This document shows positions 41,655 to 49,239 of a DNA stretch of 64,000 bases, one piece after another. Positions within the stretch are counted from its first letter, which is position 1. Each line of letters opens with the position of its first letter. The stretch is from Cylindrospermum sp. NIES-4074. Its GTDB lineage: Bacteria > Cyanobacteriota > Cyanobacteriia > Cyanobacteriales > Nostocaceae. A model generated the notes under the pieces. It was not told where the DNA came from. It ran no database searches and saw only the letters and a list, made by a program, of their open reading frames with translations. A program made the position numbers and the translations under genes. The stretch lies in NCBI GenBank assembly GCA_003994795.1, contig AP018272.1:1-64000 (forward strand). Direction: 5' to 3'.

Positions 41655-43109
41655 TTAAGCATTTTGAGTGTACAGTGGCAGTAAGAATTGACGCATAGAC
41701 ATTTGCAACTCTGGATTTGATTTATCTCCATAAGGAACCAACATGGCAGGATGATCTGATTGTTGCACGTGCATTTTGATAGCGGAACTGGGAATTGCCT
41801 TAGCTGCTTCTACTAAATATTTGAGGTTAAACTGGATATTCAATGACATTTCTGATGGGAGATGAGCAGCAATAACTTGATCGCCTTTGCCAAACTCCCG
41901 TTCAATTGATAGTCGTAGCTGCTGCAAACTTCCATCAAACTGTAAGTAAATACCTTTCTCTTTTTTATCTGTTAACACAGCTAACCGTTCCAGTGCTTTG
42001 ACTAAGAATGCTTTTTCTAGGATTACTTCTCGGTCGAAGCTAAATCTTGCCAATAGCTGTTCGCAGTCAGGGTAAGTTCCTTCGAGACATTGACATCTGA
42101 GGATAATATCTTGCCAAGCAAAACCCAAGCGATTACTTTGGGCATCATACAACAGATTAATGAATTCGACAGAATCATCTAAGTTACGCGCTAGTTCTTT
42201 GAGGACTCGACCGGGAATAGTAAATTGGATTATCTCTTCAGATTCTACTTGTTTGCGGGGTTTTCTACCAATTCCTTGAGTTGAAAGTTCAGTAGTTGCG
42301 ACTCGATGCCCATCAGTACCAATAAACTTTAACTTATCCTGTGTAAGTTGGATATTAACTCCGGTCAAAATATATTTATTTTCATCAGTGCTGACAGCAT
42401 AAATCACACCTTTCAAACCATCTTTAAAAGCTGTTGTTGGCAGAGGAATGGGAGTAGCATCAATTGTAGAATTAGGTGGAAATTCTTCAGCACTAATGCC
42501 TCTAATTTCATATTTACCATCAGCATCAGATAAACTGAGAAAGCAGATTTTTGTTTGCTTATCATCATCATTAAGCTGTATAATCTGAGTCTTGCTGCTG
42601 AAGTTAATATTACCATTAGGGCAATGCTTAACTATCTCAAATAGCATTTCCACTGGCACAGTAATTTCACCCTTGATCAACACCTGGGCTTCAAAACTTG
42701 CCTGAATTGTTAATGCTAAATCAGTAACAGTTAAATGTATCTGTTGTGTTTCGATATCTGCAATAATTAGAGCATTAGCAAGAATCGGATGGGTAGGTTT
42801 AGCTGGGGTAGCACAACTAACTAAAGAGAGTGCATCGTGAAATTTAGTTTGTGAGCAGATTACCTCCATTCCTGATTCTATAAGTGGTTGAGAGTTTAAC
42901 TCTGATTTGGCAAAACGTTTATTAGTACGCTTATTTGAGATAGGCTCAGTTGAAGTATCAGCATCTGGAGATGTAGCTTTTTTATTTTTACCTGTAGATA
43001 TTTCTGGGATATTTGCTGATACTTCATTTTCGGCTTTAGGATTAGCTACACCTGTTTTTTTGGTCTGATTGGCAGGCTTTACCCTTTGTTTCGATGCTGT
43101 TTGAGCCAT
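41655..43109 (-). CDS. dnaN: DNA polymerase III beta clamp (DnaN) with basic N-terminal extension
   Basis: A 484-residue sliding clamp. The core, from GMEVICSQTKFHDALSLVSCATPAKPTHPILANALI (about residue 80) to the C-terminus, follows the three-domain clamp pattern, with YILTGVNIQLTQDKLKFIGTDGHRVATTELS in the middle domain and HPAMLVPYGDKSN followed by MRQFLLPLYT at the end, like the usual M-P-M-R ending. The first 80 residues are Lys/Thr/Ser/Asn-rich and absent from ordinary clamps; they may bind DNA or a partner. dnaX and holA follow, 152 bp apart, on the same strand. Confidence 0.9.
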   Translation of the reverse strand: MAQTASKQRVKPANQTKKTGVANPKAENEVSANIPEISTGKNKKATSPDADTSTEPISNKRTNKRFAKSELNSQPLIESGMEVICSQTKFHDALSLVSCATPAKPTHPILANALIIADIETQQIHLTVTDLALTIQASFEAQVLIKGEITVPVEMLFEIVKHCPNGNINFSSKTQIIQLNDDDKQTKICFLSLSDADGKYEIRGISAEEFPPNSTIDATPIPLPTTAFKDGLKGVIYAVSTDENKYILTGVNIQLTQDKLKFIGTDGHRVATTELSTQGIGRKPRKQVESEEIIQFTIPGRVLKELARNLDDSVEFINLLYDAQSNRLGFAWQDIILRCQCLEGTYPDCEQLLARFSFDREVILEKAFLVKALERLAVLTDKKEKGIYLQFDGSLQQLRLSIEREFGKGDQVIAAHLPSEMSLNIQFNLKYLVEAAKAIPSSAIKMHVQQSDHPAMLVPYGDKSNPELQMSMRQFLLPLYTQNA

Positions 43110-43311
43110 GATGATTTATTTCTGGTTGCGTCATTGTTATAAGGGTGACTGCGATAGCAGAAAAGAAAGGCTGTGAAGCTTTGAATCAGATCCTTTTACC
43201 CTGTAAGACATACAGAAATTGACTGATATATCCCATTTAACGGGTTTCAGCTAAGTCTTGATTCTAACCAGAGGCGGAACATCATCGGTTCCGCTCCTGA
43301 ATTATTAAGTT

Positions 43312-43863
43312 CTACAAATGCCTCCAAAAGTTCTTGACAATAGTTTTCAAACTGATAACTTTGTTATTATTACCAGATTCTTCTGTAGTATTATCAACCA
43401 GCACAGAATCAGTTTCCAACAAAGAGTTCAGCAGTGATAGTTGATGATCAACATCTGCCACATTGCGGTATATTAGAGAAGGATCTATTTTCATTCCTAA
43501 AGGTGTAGGAACAATTTTTAAATATTGGTTTAATGTCTCTAGATAATTTTTATTGGCAAATTGCCTTTGTGCTACATAAGGGCGTAATATCTCCAGCAAT
43601 TGGATAGCTCTTTTGATTTCTAAAGAATCAGAAGTACTATCAATTTGAGGTTGGCTTTCTCGATAGCCTTTCATTTTCTTTTCAGCTACGAGATTGTGGA
43701 ATTTAGAAACTGCTTGTTGATAGTTACCGAAAGAGTGAACTTTTTGCTGAGATTTATAGCCTACCCTACCCCACGCAACGGTTAAATTGCCTTGCTCAAC
43801 TTTTGCACTCCAGAATTTGTTACTGTTCTGAACCGCATCTACGAATATTAAGTAAATTTCCAT
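43312..43863 (-). CDS. WGR-domain protein
   Basis: A 183-residue protein from the ATG giving MEIYLIFVDAVQNSNKFW. Residues 1-75 are a WGR domain: the hallmark TVAWGRVGYKSQQKVHSFGNYQQAVSKFHNLVAEKKMKGYRE. The remaining part is helical. WGR domains occur in PARPs and in bacterial proteins and are thought to bind nucleic acid ends. An open frame continues 72 residues upstream through the promoter region, but that part has no family resemblance and is not credible. It lies between dnaN and the group II intron. Its start is preceded by a striking inverted repeat. Confidence 0.8.
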   Translation of the reverse strand: MEIYLIFVDAVQNSNKFWSAKVEQGNLTVAWGRVGYKSQQKVHSFGNYQQAVSKFHNLVAEKKMKGYRESQPQIDSTSDSLEIKRAIQLLEILRPYVAQRQFANKNYLETLNQYLKIVPTPLGMKIDPSLIYRNVADVDHQLSLLNSLLETDSVLVDNTTEESGNNNKVISLKTIVKNFWRHL

Positions 43864-43895
43864 ATTTCTTACCTGATTTAGAGTAAGTATTGCCG

Positions 43896-43934
43896 TGTCA
43901 AATAAACATCTCAACAACAGATGTTCATTTGACA
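43896..43934 (-). promoter_or_regulatory. 16-bp inverted repeat over the putative WGR promoter
   Basis: TGTCAAATAAACATCT (43896-43911) is inverted at 43919-43934 with one mismatch and a 7-bp centre. On the minus strand the end of the repeat is TTGACA, a good -35, with TACTCT about 17 bp on as a possible -10, before the WGR ATG at 43863. It looks like an operator overlapping a promoter. No regulator is identified. Confidence 0.5.
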
Positions 43935-44089
43935 AAAGCTTCAAATCATTACTAATTTGGGAATACCTAATTAGTGCGGAACCTAGAAGTACGAAGACCT
44001 TTCTTAGACACCTGCACAGGACTGGAAGCTGGTCGCGCAATCTTTGGGTTGAGTCGATGGGGGATATTATTCCCCGCACCTCTCAGTTA

Positions 44090-44123
44090 GATCCGTGCGT
44101 ACCCGTTTCCGTGTACACGGCTC
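44090..44123 (-). ncRNA. Group II intron domain V
   Basis: On the minus strand the 34-nt sequence starts GAGCCGTGTACACGG, has a GAAA loop, and ends CGGGTACGCACGGATC, giving the two short helices with the conserved catalytic AGC-like triad of domain V. It lies 10 bp downstream of the maturase stop, the normal position. This confirms that the RT belongs to a group II intron and not to a DGR or retron. Confidence 0.78.
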
Positions 44124-44132
44124 CCGATGTTC

Positions 44133-45713
44133 TTAGCTTGCGCCTTTGCTCATGTGCTTGTAATCGTGGCAACTCTCATGAATTGCTTCAAGATTATTCT
44201 TTTTCCAGTTGGCATGATTTCCGTCGATGTGATGCAGGTGAACCCGTTCCTCATCGATGAATTTTAAACCGCAGGAAGCACATCTATGGTTTTGCTTCTT
44301 AAGAGCTTTAGAGGTTTCGCCGTCATAGAGTTTACTGTTGCGTTCGCTCCAATAGGCTGTATCTCCGTCGTAAGGTGATTTAGTTCCCTTGACAGAAATG
44401 TGTTTGTTTTCGGAGTAAGGAACCTTTGGGAATGCCTTTTTTGTTATCTCCTGGCATGTGTGACGATTTTGCTTGGTTTCCTTGTTGAATACCTTGAAAG
44501 CTCTTTGATTGATGTGCCATAAGGAAAACTTTGACCCATCCATTTTGCAGAACTTATGGTAATTTCTCCATCCTCTAACTACCGGGGCTAATTTATCAGC
44601 CTTTGTGGTAGCACCATAATTCGAGTTGTTGACGATGTGTTTTACTTTCTTACGGAACGCCCTGAAGTTGTCCATTGATGGAGTACTTCTGAACTTTCCA
44701 TTACTCTGCACTTTGAAGTGCCAGCCGAGGAAATCAAACCCATCTGTCGTGGCGGTAACTTTGGTTTTCTTTTGGCTTACATTCATTCCGCGTTTGCGGA
44801 GGAACTCGCTGATTCTTTCAAGTATCTCTGTCGCATCATCTTCGGGTCGGAGTATAATAACCATGTCATCCGCATACCGGATTGATGGTTCTATGATTGA
44901 CTTTTTTGGGGTCTTGTCGTGTACCTTGCTACCTAGTTTGTAGTTGTAGTGGTATCTGTGTATACTCTCAATCCCGTTGAGTGCAATATTTGCTAGTAAT
45001 GGGCTGACCACTCCTCCTTGTGGGGTTCCTTGTTCAGGAAATTCTGGATTTACCCCTGCCTTGAGGCATCGGAAAATACCGAGTTTTAAGCCTTTTGGAG
45101 CAATGAGTTCGTCCATTATTGCTGAGTGATTAATCCTGTCGAAGCACTTCTCGATATCGAGTTCTATAACTCGTTTTTCTATTCCATTGGACTGGGATCT
45201 AAGGTTTAAGAAGATGTGCTTTTGTGCATCATGGGCAGAGCGCCCAGTTCTAAATCCGTAACTCCTGGCGTGGAAAGTGGCTTCGTGTGCTGGTTCGAGT
45301 GCATATTTTGCGAGGCATTGCCAAGCTCTATCCGCGATGGTTGGTATCTTAAGCATTCTGGTAGTCCCGTCCTTCTTAGGGATGGGGATTTCCCGTAGTC
45401 CTTGATGCTTCCAGTTTCCACTATTCATTTTCAGTAAGTCTTCAAGGTTGAAGCGTTCTTCAAATGAGAGGGATTTCTTACCATCGATACCAGCCGTCTT
45501 TTTACCAGCGTTTAGCTGAGATACTTGTCTTATTGCAAGAAATCGAGCCGAGGTGGATTTAAGAATAAGCTTTTGGAGTAACCGCGCTTTCCGCTTGTCT
45601 CCAACAAGAACCGCTTTGTACACGCGCTTTTGAAGGCGGAAAAGGTTACGGCGGAATTTCTTCCACGGTAGGGCTTTCCAAGATTCACTAGTATGTCTAC
45701 TGTGTCTAATCAT
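44133..45713 (-). CDS. Group II intron reverse transcriptase/maturase (LtrA-type) with HNH
   Basis: A 526-residue intron-encoded protein. RT blocks are visible: REIPIPKKDGTTRMLKIPTIADRAWQ, FHARSYGFRTGRSAHDA, VIELDIEKCFDRINH, GTPQGGVVSPLLANIALNG, RYADDMVIIL with the YADD catalytic pair, VTATTDGFDFLGWHF. The maturase X region follows (RAFRKKVKHIV and KLAPVVRGWRNYHKFC). The end is an HNH endonuclease, CASCGLKFIDEERVHLHHIDGNHANWKKNNLEAIHESCHDYKH. The protein helps splicing and retrohoming of its host intron. All parts are full-length, so the intron may be mobile. Confidence 0.95.
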   Translation of the reverse strand: MIRHSRHTSESWKALPWKKFRRNLFRLQKRVYKAVLVGDKRKARLLQKLILKSTSARFLAIRQVSQLNAGKKTAGIDGKKSLSFEERFNLEDLLKMNSGNWKHQGLREIPIPKKDGTTRMLKIPTIADRAWQCLAKYALEPAHEATFHARSYGFRTGRSAHDAQKHIFLNLRSQSNGIEKRVIELDIEKCFDRINHSAIMDELIAPKGLKLGIFRCLKAGVNPEFPEQGTPQGGVVSPLLANIALNGIESIHRYHYNYKLGSKVHDKTPKKSIIEPSIRYADDMVIILRPEDDATEILERISEFLRKRGMNVSQKKTKVTATTDGFDFLGWHFKVQSNGKFRSTPSMDNFRAFRKKVKHIVNNSNYGATTKADKLAPVVRGWRNYHKFCKMDGSKFSLWHINQRAFKVFNKETKQNRHTCQEITKKAFPKVPYSENKHISVKGTKSPYDGDTAYWSERNSKLYDGETSKALKKQNHRCASCGLKFIDEERVHLHHIDGNHANWKKNNLEAIHESCHDYKHMSKGAS

Positions 45714-46222
45714 TTTCTCTTCTGGAGTTTGTGTATTCTGAACACCTCAGACCAATTACGGTCTGTCCTACCCGACTTGTAAGAGTTCCGCTTCTCGTCT
45801 AGCCTACTTGGGGTTCGACTGCCCCAGGACTCACAAATCGTTTTTATTCGTTCCCTCGGAGAGATTGATTGTTCCGTTAGATGTAGCCACTTCAGCTACT
45901 GGATTCCCTAGACTCTTACCGCTATTCTTGGGATATGCGGCGGGAATTAGCTCCAGTGAGGTCAGGGTTTTTATATTGCGCCCTTGCCTTGCAGTAAGCT
46001 GCTTTTCTAGGCTCTGTTTCATCATGGGAACTCCCTGTTAGCACCAGTGTCAACTCGCGATAGTCGTCTGATTATGCCCTGTTCCCAGCTTCACTCTACA
46101 AGAAACGAGCTTGTTCGGTGTGGGCAGGTAAGGAGTCAATTCTGAGTCTGAATGGCAGGACTTACACCTGCATCTGACCGAGAGTTCAGCCTTTAGTGAC
46201 AGTAATCTGCTGTCGGGCTGGC

Positions 46223-47806
46223 TTAGTTATGTGCGGGCTGGATACCGAGATTCACTAAGCAACGAATCGCACACCAAGACTGCATCCGCTCAACAGCAGC
46301 ATCTTGAATCGCTAAAGGGGTGATGTTTTGCTGACAATTTTCTAAATCAGCCAGAGTGACCTGCTGAGGTCTTCCCTCATCGAAAGCCAGTAGTGCTGCT
46401 TCTGATGCCAGGGTTTCCAACTCAGCACCACTAAACTTGTCTGTGCTAGCAGCGATCGCCTCTAAATATTCCTGCGGAACTTCTATACCAAACCGTTCTA
46501 AGTGAATTTTGAGAATCTGGCAACGTTCCAACTCAGTAGGCAGGTCAACAAAGAAATTTTCATCAAATCGCCCTTTCCGCTTAAACTCAATAGGTAGTGC
46601 TGTTGGGTCATTACAAGTTGCCACCACAAACACCCCTGCCGTACACTCAGACATAAAAGTGAGGATATTCCCCAGAATCCTTTGTGAGACTCCAGAGGTA
46701 TCGCCATTAGCTGAAAGTGCTTTCTCAACCTCATCAATCCACAAGATACAGGGTGCGATCGCTTCAGCAGTCTTGAGTGCGCGGCGGACATTACCCTCAG
46801 ATTCTCCAACCAAGCTACCAAGCATTGAGGCAATGTCTAATTGCAGGAGTGGAAGATTGAGTATGGTTGCAATGTTCTTTGCTACTATCGATTTACCTGT
46901 CCCTGGTGGCCCTGCTAGTAACACACCTTTAGGTTGGGGTAGATTTAGCGATCGCGCTTCTTGGGAAAATAACCGACTGCGGCGTTGCAACCAATCCCGC
47001 AATAAATCCAAACCACCAAAGGGTATAGTCGCCGGTTTACCCAATTCGATACCCATTTGAGCTAGTAGGCGAGTTTTGTATTCGACAACTAAAGGGATGA
47101 CCGTAGCATCAATTACTATACCTTTAGAAGTTAATCGCTCCTTGACAGTGAGCCGGAGAAAGTCGCTAATTTCCTCCAGCGTCAAGCCTAAAGCTGCCCT
47201 TGCCAAGGTTTCTTTATCTTCAGTGGTGAGAGATACGGTAAAAGTTACCTCTTGCTCACTAGCAGATTCTTGCAAATACAGCAAATATGATTCTAAGTGG
47301 TCTTGAATTTGCTCAATGCTGGGCAAAGGAACTTCGCAGCAAGGAATTAGTCTCAACAGGGATTCGTGCAGTTGAATGTTTTGACCTAAAAACACAATTC
47401 GCTTTTCAGTCGGTTTGAGGCGATGGTACAAGTTTTTTACTCTGGTGAGGATTTCCCAACTCAATTGCAGGGAGTTTTTAGCCACAAAAGGATGAATATC
47501 TCCCAGGATAAAAACCCCATTACCACCGAAATTGTTGATGTACTCGAACACATATATTAAAGGGTCTATGTGAGGAGGCTTTTTATAGGTCTCGACTGAT
47601 TTAAACACCAGTCCACCATCGTCAGCAATCAGACATTGCTCCAAGCCGGAAACTCCCAAATTCCAGAAGTATACGGGACTGTTAAGTTTGTCCATCACTT
47701 CAGTAGTTAACCACTGAATGATAGTGGCTTCTTCGGGGGACAGAACATCTATTGCCACGATGGGTATTTGAGAATCAATGGTGGTAATCAGGTTTGATAG
47801 TTTCAT
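46223..47806 (-). CDS. Ycf46-type AAA+ ATPase
   Basis: A 527-residue ATPase of the Ycf46 kind, known from plastids and cyanobacteria. The N-terminal 230 residues are the family-specific region (IDVLSPEEATIIQWLTTEV, NFGGNGVFILGDIHPF, TEKRIVFLGQNIQLHESLLRLIPCCEVPLPS). The AAA module has Walker A GPPGTGKSI, Walker B CILWIDEVEKAL, and FVVATCNDPTALPIEFKRKGRFDENFFVDLP with the sensor Asn and arginine fingers. The C-terminus (about 490-527) ends NLGIQPAHN at the very edge of the intron, so the last residues may have been changed by the insertion. Chromosomal Ycf46 has been linked to photosynthetic carbon use in a cyanobacterium; a plasmid copy's role is unclear. Small partners follow upstream. Confidence 0.85.
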   Translation of the reverse strand: MKLSNLITTIDSQIPIVAIDVLSPEEATIIQWLTTEVMDKLNSPVYFWNLGVSGLEQCLIADDGGLVFKSVETYKKPPHIDPLIYVFEYINNFGGNGVFILGDIHPFVAKNSLQLSWEILTRVKNLYHRLKPTEKRIVFLGQNIQLHESLLRLIPCCEVPLPSIEQIQDHLESYLLYLQESASEQEVTFTVSLTTEDKETLARAALGLTLEEISDFLRLTVKERLTSKGIVIDATVIPLVVEYKTRLLAQMGIELGKPATIPFGGLDLLRDWLQRRSRLFSQEARSLNLPQPKGVLLAGPPGTGKSIVAKNIATILNLPLLQLDIASMLGSLVGESEGNVRRALKTAEAIAPCILWIDEVEKALSANGDTSGVSQRILGNILTFMSECTAGVFVVATCNDPTALPIEFKRKGRFDENFFVDLPTELERCQILKIHLERFGIEVPQEYLEAIAASTDKFSGAELETLASEAALLAFDEGRPQQVTLADLENCQQNITPLAIQDAAVERMQSWCAIRCLVNLGIQPAHN

Positions 47807-47808
47807 TG

Positions 47809-48060
47809 TTACGAATTTTGATCGGGTACGGGAGAAAGTTTTTCGTGAGTGGTAACAAGATGCACGACTACTTCGTAAACTTCGGCATCGCCATTAAACA
47901 CTTCAGCAACTCCAGAAGAATTTGGATGAGCAATGGCAGAAATAAGGGCATTGACTAAAGTGCAAAGTCCCTCAGTGTTTCCTTTGATAATTACTGGTTG
48001 CCGCGCTCCTTTTGAGGGGTAAATATGCAGCATTGGATAATCTTCAGGTAGTTCGCTCAT
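47809..48060 (-). CDS. Small conserved protein of the Ycf46/Ycf35 set
   Basis: An 83-residue protein, MSELPEDYPMLHIYPSKGAR followed by QPVIIKGNTEGLCTLVNALISAIA and AEVYEVVVHLVTTHEKL. Two strand-helix units suggest a compact alpha/beta domain. It ends 2 bp before the start of the Ycf46-type gene, so the two are cotranscribed. Upstream on its strand a GGGGGGA/TCCCCCC hairpin lies about 15 bp before its ATG and there is no visible ribosome-binding site, so translation may be affected by that structure. Family unknown to me. Confidence 0.6.
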   Translation of the reverse strand: MSELPEDYPMLHIYPSKGARQPVIIKGNTEGLCTLVNALISAIAHPNSSGVAEVFNGDAEVYEVVVHLVTTHEKLSPVPDQNS

Positions 48061-48073
48061 AGAAAAATTGTGT

Positions 48074-48096
48074 GGGGGGATTTTCCTAGTCCCCCC
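48074..48096 (-). terminator. GC-rich hairpin before the 47809 gene
   Basis: GGGGGGA (48074-48080) pairs with TCCCCCC (48090-48096), loop 9 nt. On the minus strand it is followed after 6 nt by TTTTT, so it could be an intrinsic terminator or attenuator after the DUF2997 gene. It lies just upstream of the next ATG (48060), so it may also occlude the start. Confidence 0.5.
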
Positions 48097-48124
48097 ATCG
48101 AGTGTTTATTGGTGCAATGGCACG

Positions 48125-48212
48125 CAATACTGCTCGGTTAAGCCTCTTTTGGGGAAGACAACTATATTTCAAGGGTTTCAGCCTACTTTCTTTCCTTAAC
48201 TGAGCAGTATTG
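48125..48212. repeat. 18-bp inverted repeat between the DUF2997 and 47809 genes
   Basis: CAATACTGCTCGGTTAAG (48125-48142) is inverted at 48195-48212 with one mismatch around a 52-bp centre. Outside it, ATGGCAC is repeated in the same orientation (48116-48122 and 48215-48220 region), which could be a target duplication of a small element. It is non-coding. Confidence 0.5.
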
Positions 48213-48306
48213 GAATGGCACATTTGTTTAGGTGAGGCCCAAGGAGGACAAAGAAGACCAGGGGCAATTATTGAAGACTTTTCTCTCTTATCTTCGTGCC
48301 ATTCGT

Positions 48307-48513
48307 TTATTGGTATAGTCGTTGTTGATGAGTAATCGTGCTACGAAGTTGTGGCTGAGATTCTGGTTTGTAAGTGCGATCACCCTGTACTACACCCAAA
48401 GCTTCCTCAAAGGGTTGGGTTGCGTCTAGACAGGACAAACCCTCAAATCCCTCGGCTTCTATTTTCACTTCGCCTGTAACAGTGTCAAAATGTATCAAGA
48501 TTGCGCGTTCCAT
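48307..48513 (-). CDS. DUF2997-family protein
   Basis: A 68-residue protein beginning MERAILIHFDTVTGEVKIEAEGFEGLSCLDATQPFEEALG. The pattern (short strands I-x-x-x-F-D-x-x-x-G-x-V, a GFxGxxCLxAT turn, a helix with E-A-L-G) is that of DUF2997, which lies beside Ycf35/DUF1257 in cyanobacteria. Its start is 3 bp from the Ycf35-type stop, so they are one transcript. Function unknown. Confidence 0.8.
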   Translation of the reverse strand: MERAILIHFDTVTGEVKIEAEGFEGLSCLDATQPFEEALGVVQGDRTYKPESQPQLRSTITHQQRLYQ

Positions 48514-48516
48514 AAA

Positions 48517-48963
48517 TTACCTCCGGACTTGTTGAGTTTGCTGATGTGCTGAAAATGCAAGACGCAGGCTATGTACCTGACCGTTGGTTTCTTCTGTGAT
48601 GGTGCATTCTCCCAGATGTTCTTGTAACTGGGCTGCTTTAGCGCGAACCATGTTCTTGCCGTAGGCTTCCATCAGGGTGTGAGAAAAGAAGTTTTCTCCG
48701 AGTCGGGGTACAGTTTCATAGGCATCATGGATGAGTTGATACACCCCTGCCTCTTGATCCCACTTAAACCCGATATCTGCGCGGACACTTAAACTACGAC
48801 CAGGGACAACAATCTCAGCACTTTTCCCTTGGGAGTCGTCGTAATAACCTCTCAGCGATTGTGGTTTTTCATAAACTTGGACGGTAAGCTGCAAATTTTG
48901 TAGAGCTTGTACTAAACATTCACGGTTAGTTAGTTTTGTAGTGACAGTTGAAAAGTGTGACAT
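48517..48963 (-). CDS. Ycf35-type protein (DUF1257)
   Basis: A 148-residue protein with the DUF1257 pattern: MSHFSTVTTKLTNRECLVQALQNL, GYYDDSQGKSAEIVVPG, RADIGFKWDQEAGVYQLIHD and LEN-type helix LMEAYGKNMVRAKAAQLQEHL followed by CTITEETNGQVHSLRLAF. Ycf35 is widespread in cyanobacteria and some plastids; its role is not established. The ATG at 48963 has GAGGTAG upstream. It starts the gene set Ycf35, DUF2997, the 83-residue protein and the Ycf46-type ATPase. Confidence 0.87.
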   Translation of the reverse strand: MSHFSTVTTKLTNRECLVQALQNLQLTVQVYEKPQSLRGYYDDSQGKSAEIVVPGRSLSVRADIGFKWDQEAGVYQLIHDAYETVPRLGENFFSHTLMEAYGKNMVRAKAAQLQEHLGECTITEETNGQVHSLRLAFSAHQQTQQVRR

Positions 48964-49109
48964 TTCCTACCTCTAATTACTGTGAACTGGTAAATTAATA
49001 CGAACAGTGGTAATAGACTCAAAGGAAAACCCTACGTATCACTTACCCCCTTAATTGCGTAGCAAGCTTGGGAAGTGTGGGCGTATTGTTTTGCTCTACA
49101 ACGCCACTT

Positions 49110-49168
49110 GACGGCAGTTGCTTTAAGTCGGGAAACCCGACGGCAGTCGCTTTATGCCGGGGAACCCG
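49110..49168. repeat. Tandem 29-30-bp GACGGCAGT...GGAAACCCG repeat
   Basis: Two adjacent units (49110-49139 and 49140-49168) share ACGGCAGT-GCTTTA--CGGG-AACCCG. This is a common Nostoc-type small repeat. It occupies most of the 276-bp space between the Ycf35-type gene and the next; no gene seen. Confidence 0.6.
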
Positions 49169-49239
49169 TCCACCGCAGTGGCTCCCCCACACCTCGTTTT
49201 CGATCAAGGACGATACAGACACGTTCTTGATTGTTTTTT

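Larger units (their letters stand above)
44050..46220 (-). mobile_element. Group II intron with RT-maturase-HNH protein (boundaries approximate)
   Basis: Read on the minus strand, an approximately 500-bp structured 5' part (46220-45714) leads to the RT gene, and domains V and VI follow its stop. Domain V (44123-44090) starts GAGCCGTG, has a GAAA tetraloop, and ends with ACGCACGG and a closing strand. Domain VI follows with a GCGGGG...CCCCC stem. The 3' end is near 44050. I could not fix the 5' end: no clean GTGYG is visible near 46220, so the true boundary may be a few tens of bases away. It separates the Ycf46-type gene from the WGR gene. Confidence 0.78.

Noticed and set aside
43864-44079. 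72-residue extension of the WGR protein
   Set aside because: It reads through the inverted repeat and putative promoter towards the intron end, and the WGR domain begins exactly at the ATG at 43863.
44133-45713. The reverse transcriptase as the DGR enzyme for the FGE variable region
   Set aside because: It has maturase and HNH regions and is followed by a clear group II domain V, so it belongs to the intron; DGR RTs are shorter and lack these parts.
46150-46180. CAGGACTTACACCTGCATC as another AGGACTTACGCAA MITE end
   Set aside because: It matches only the first eight bases and forms an intron-type hairpin (GCAGGTGTAAGTCCTGC) instead.
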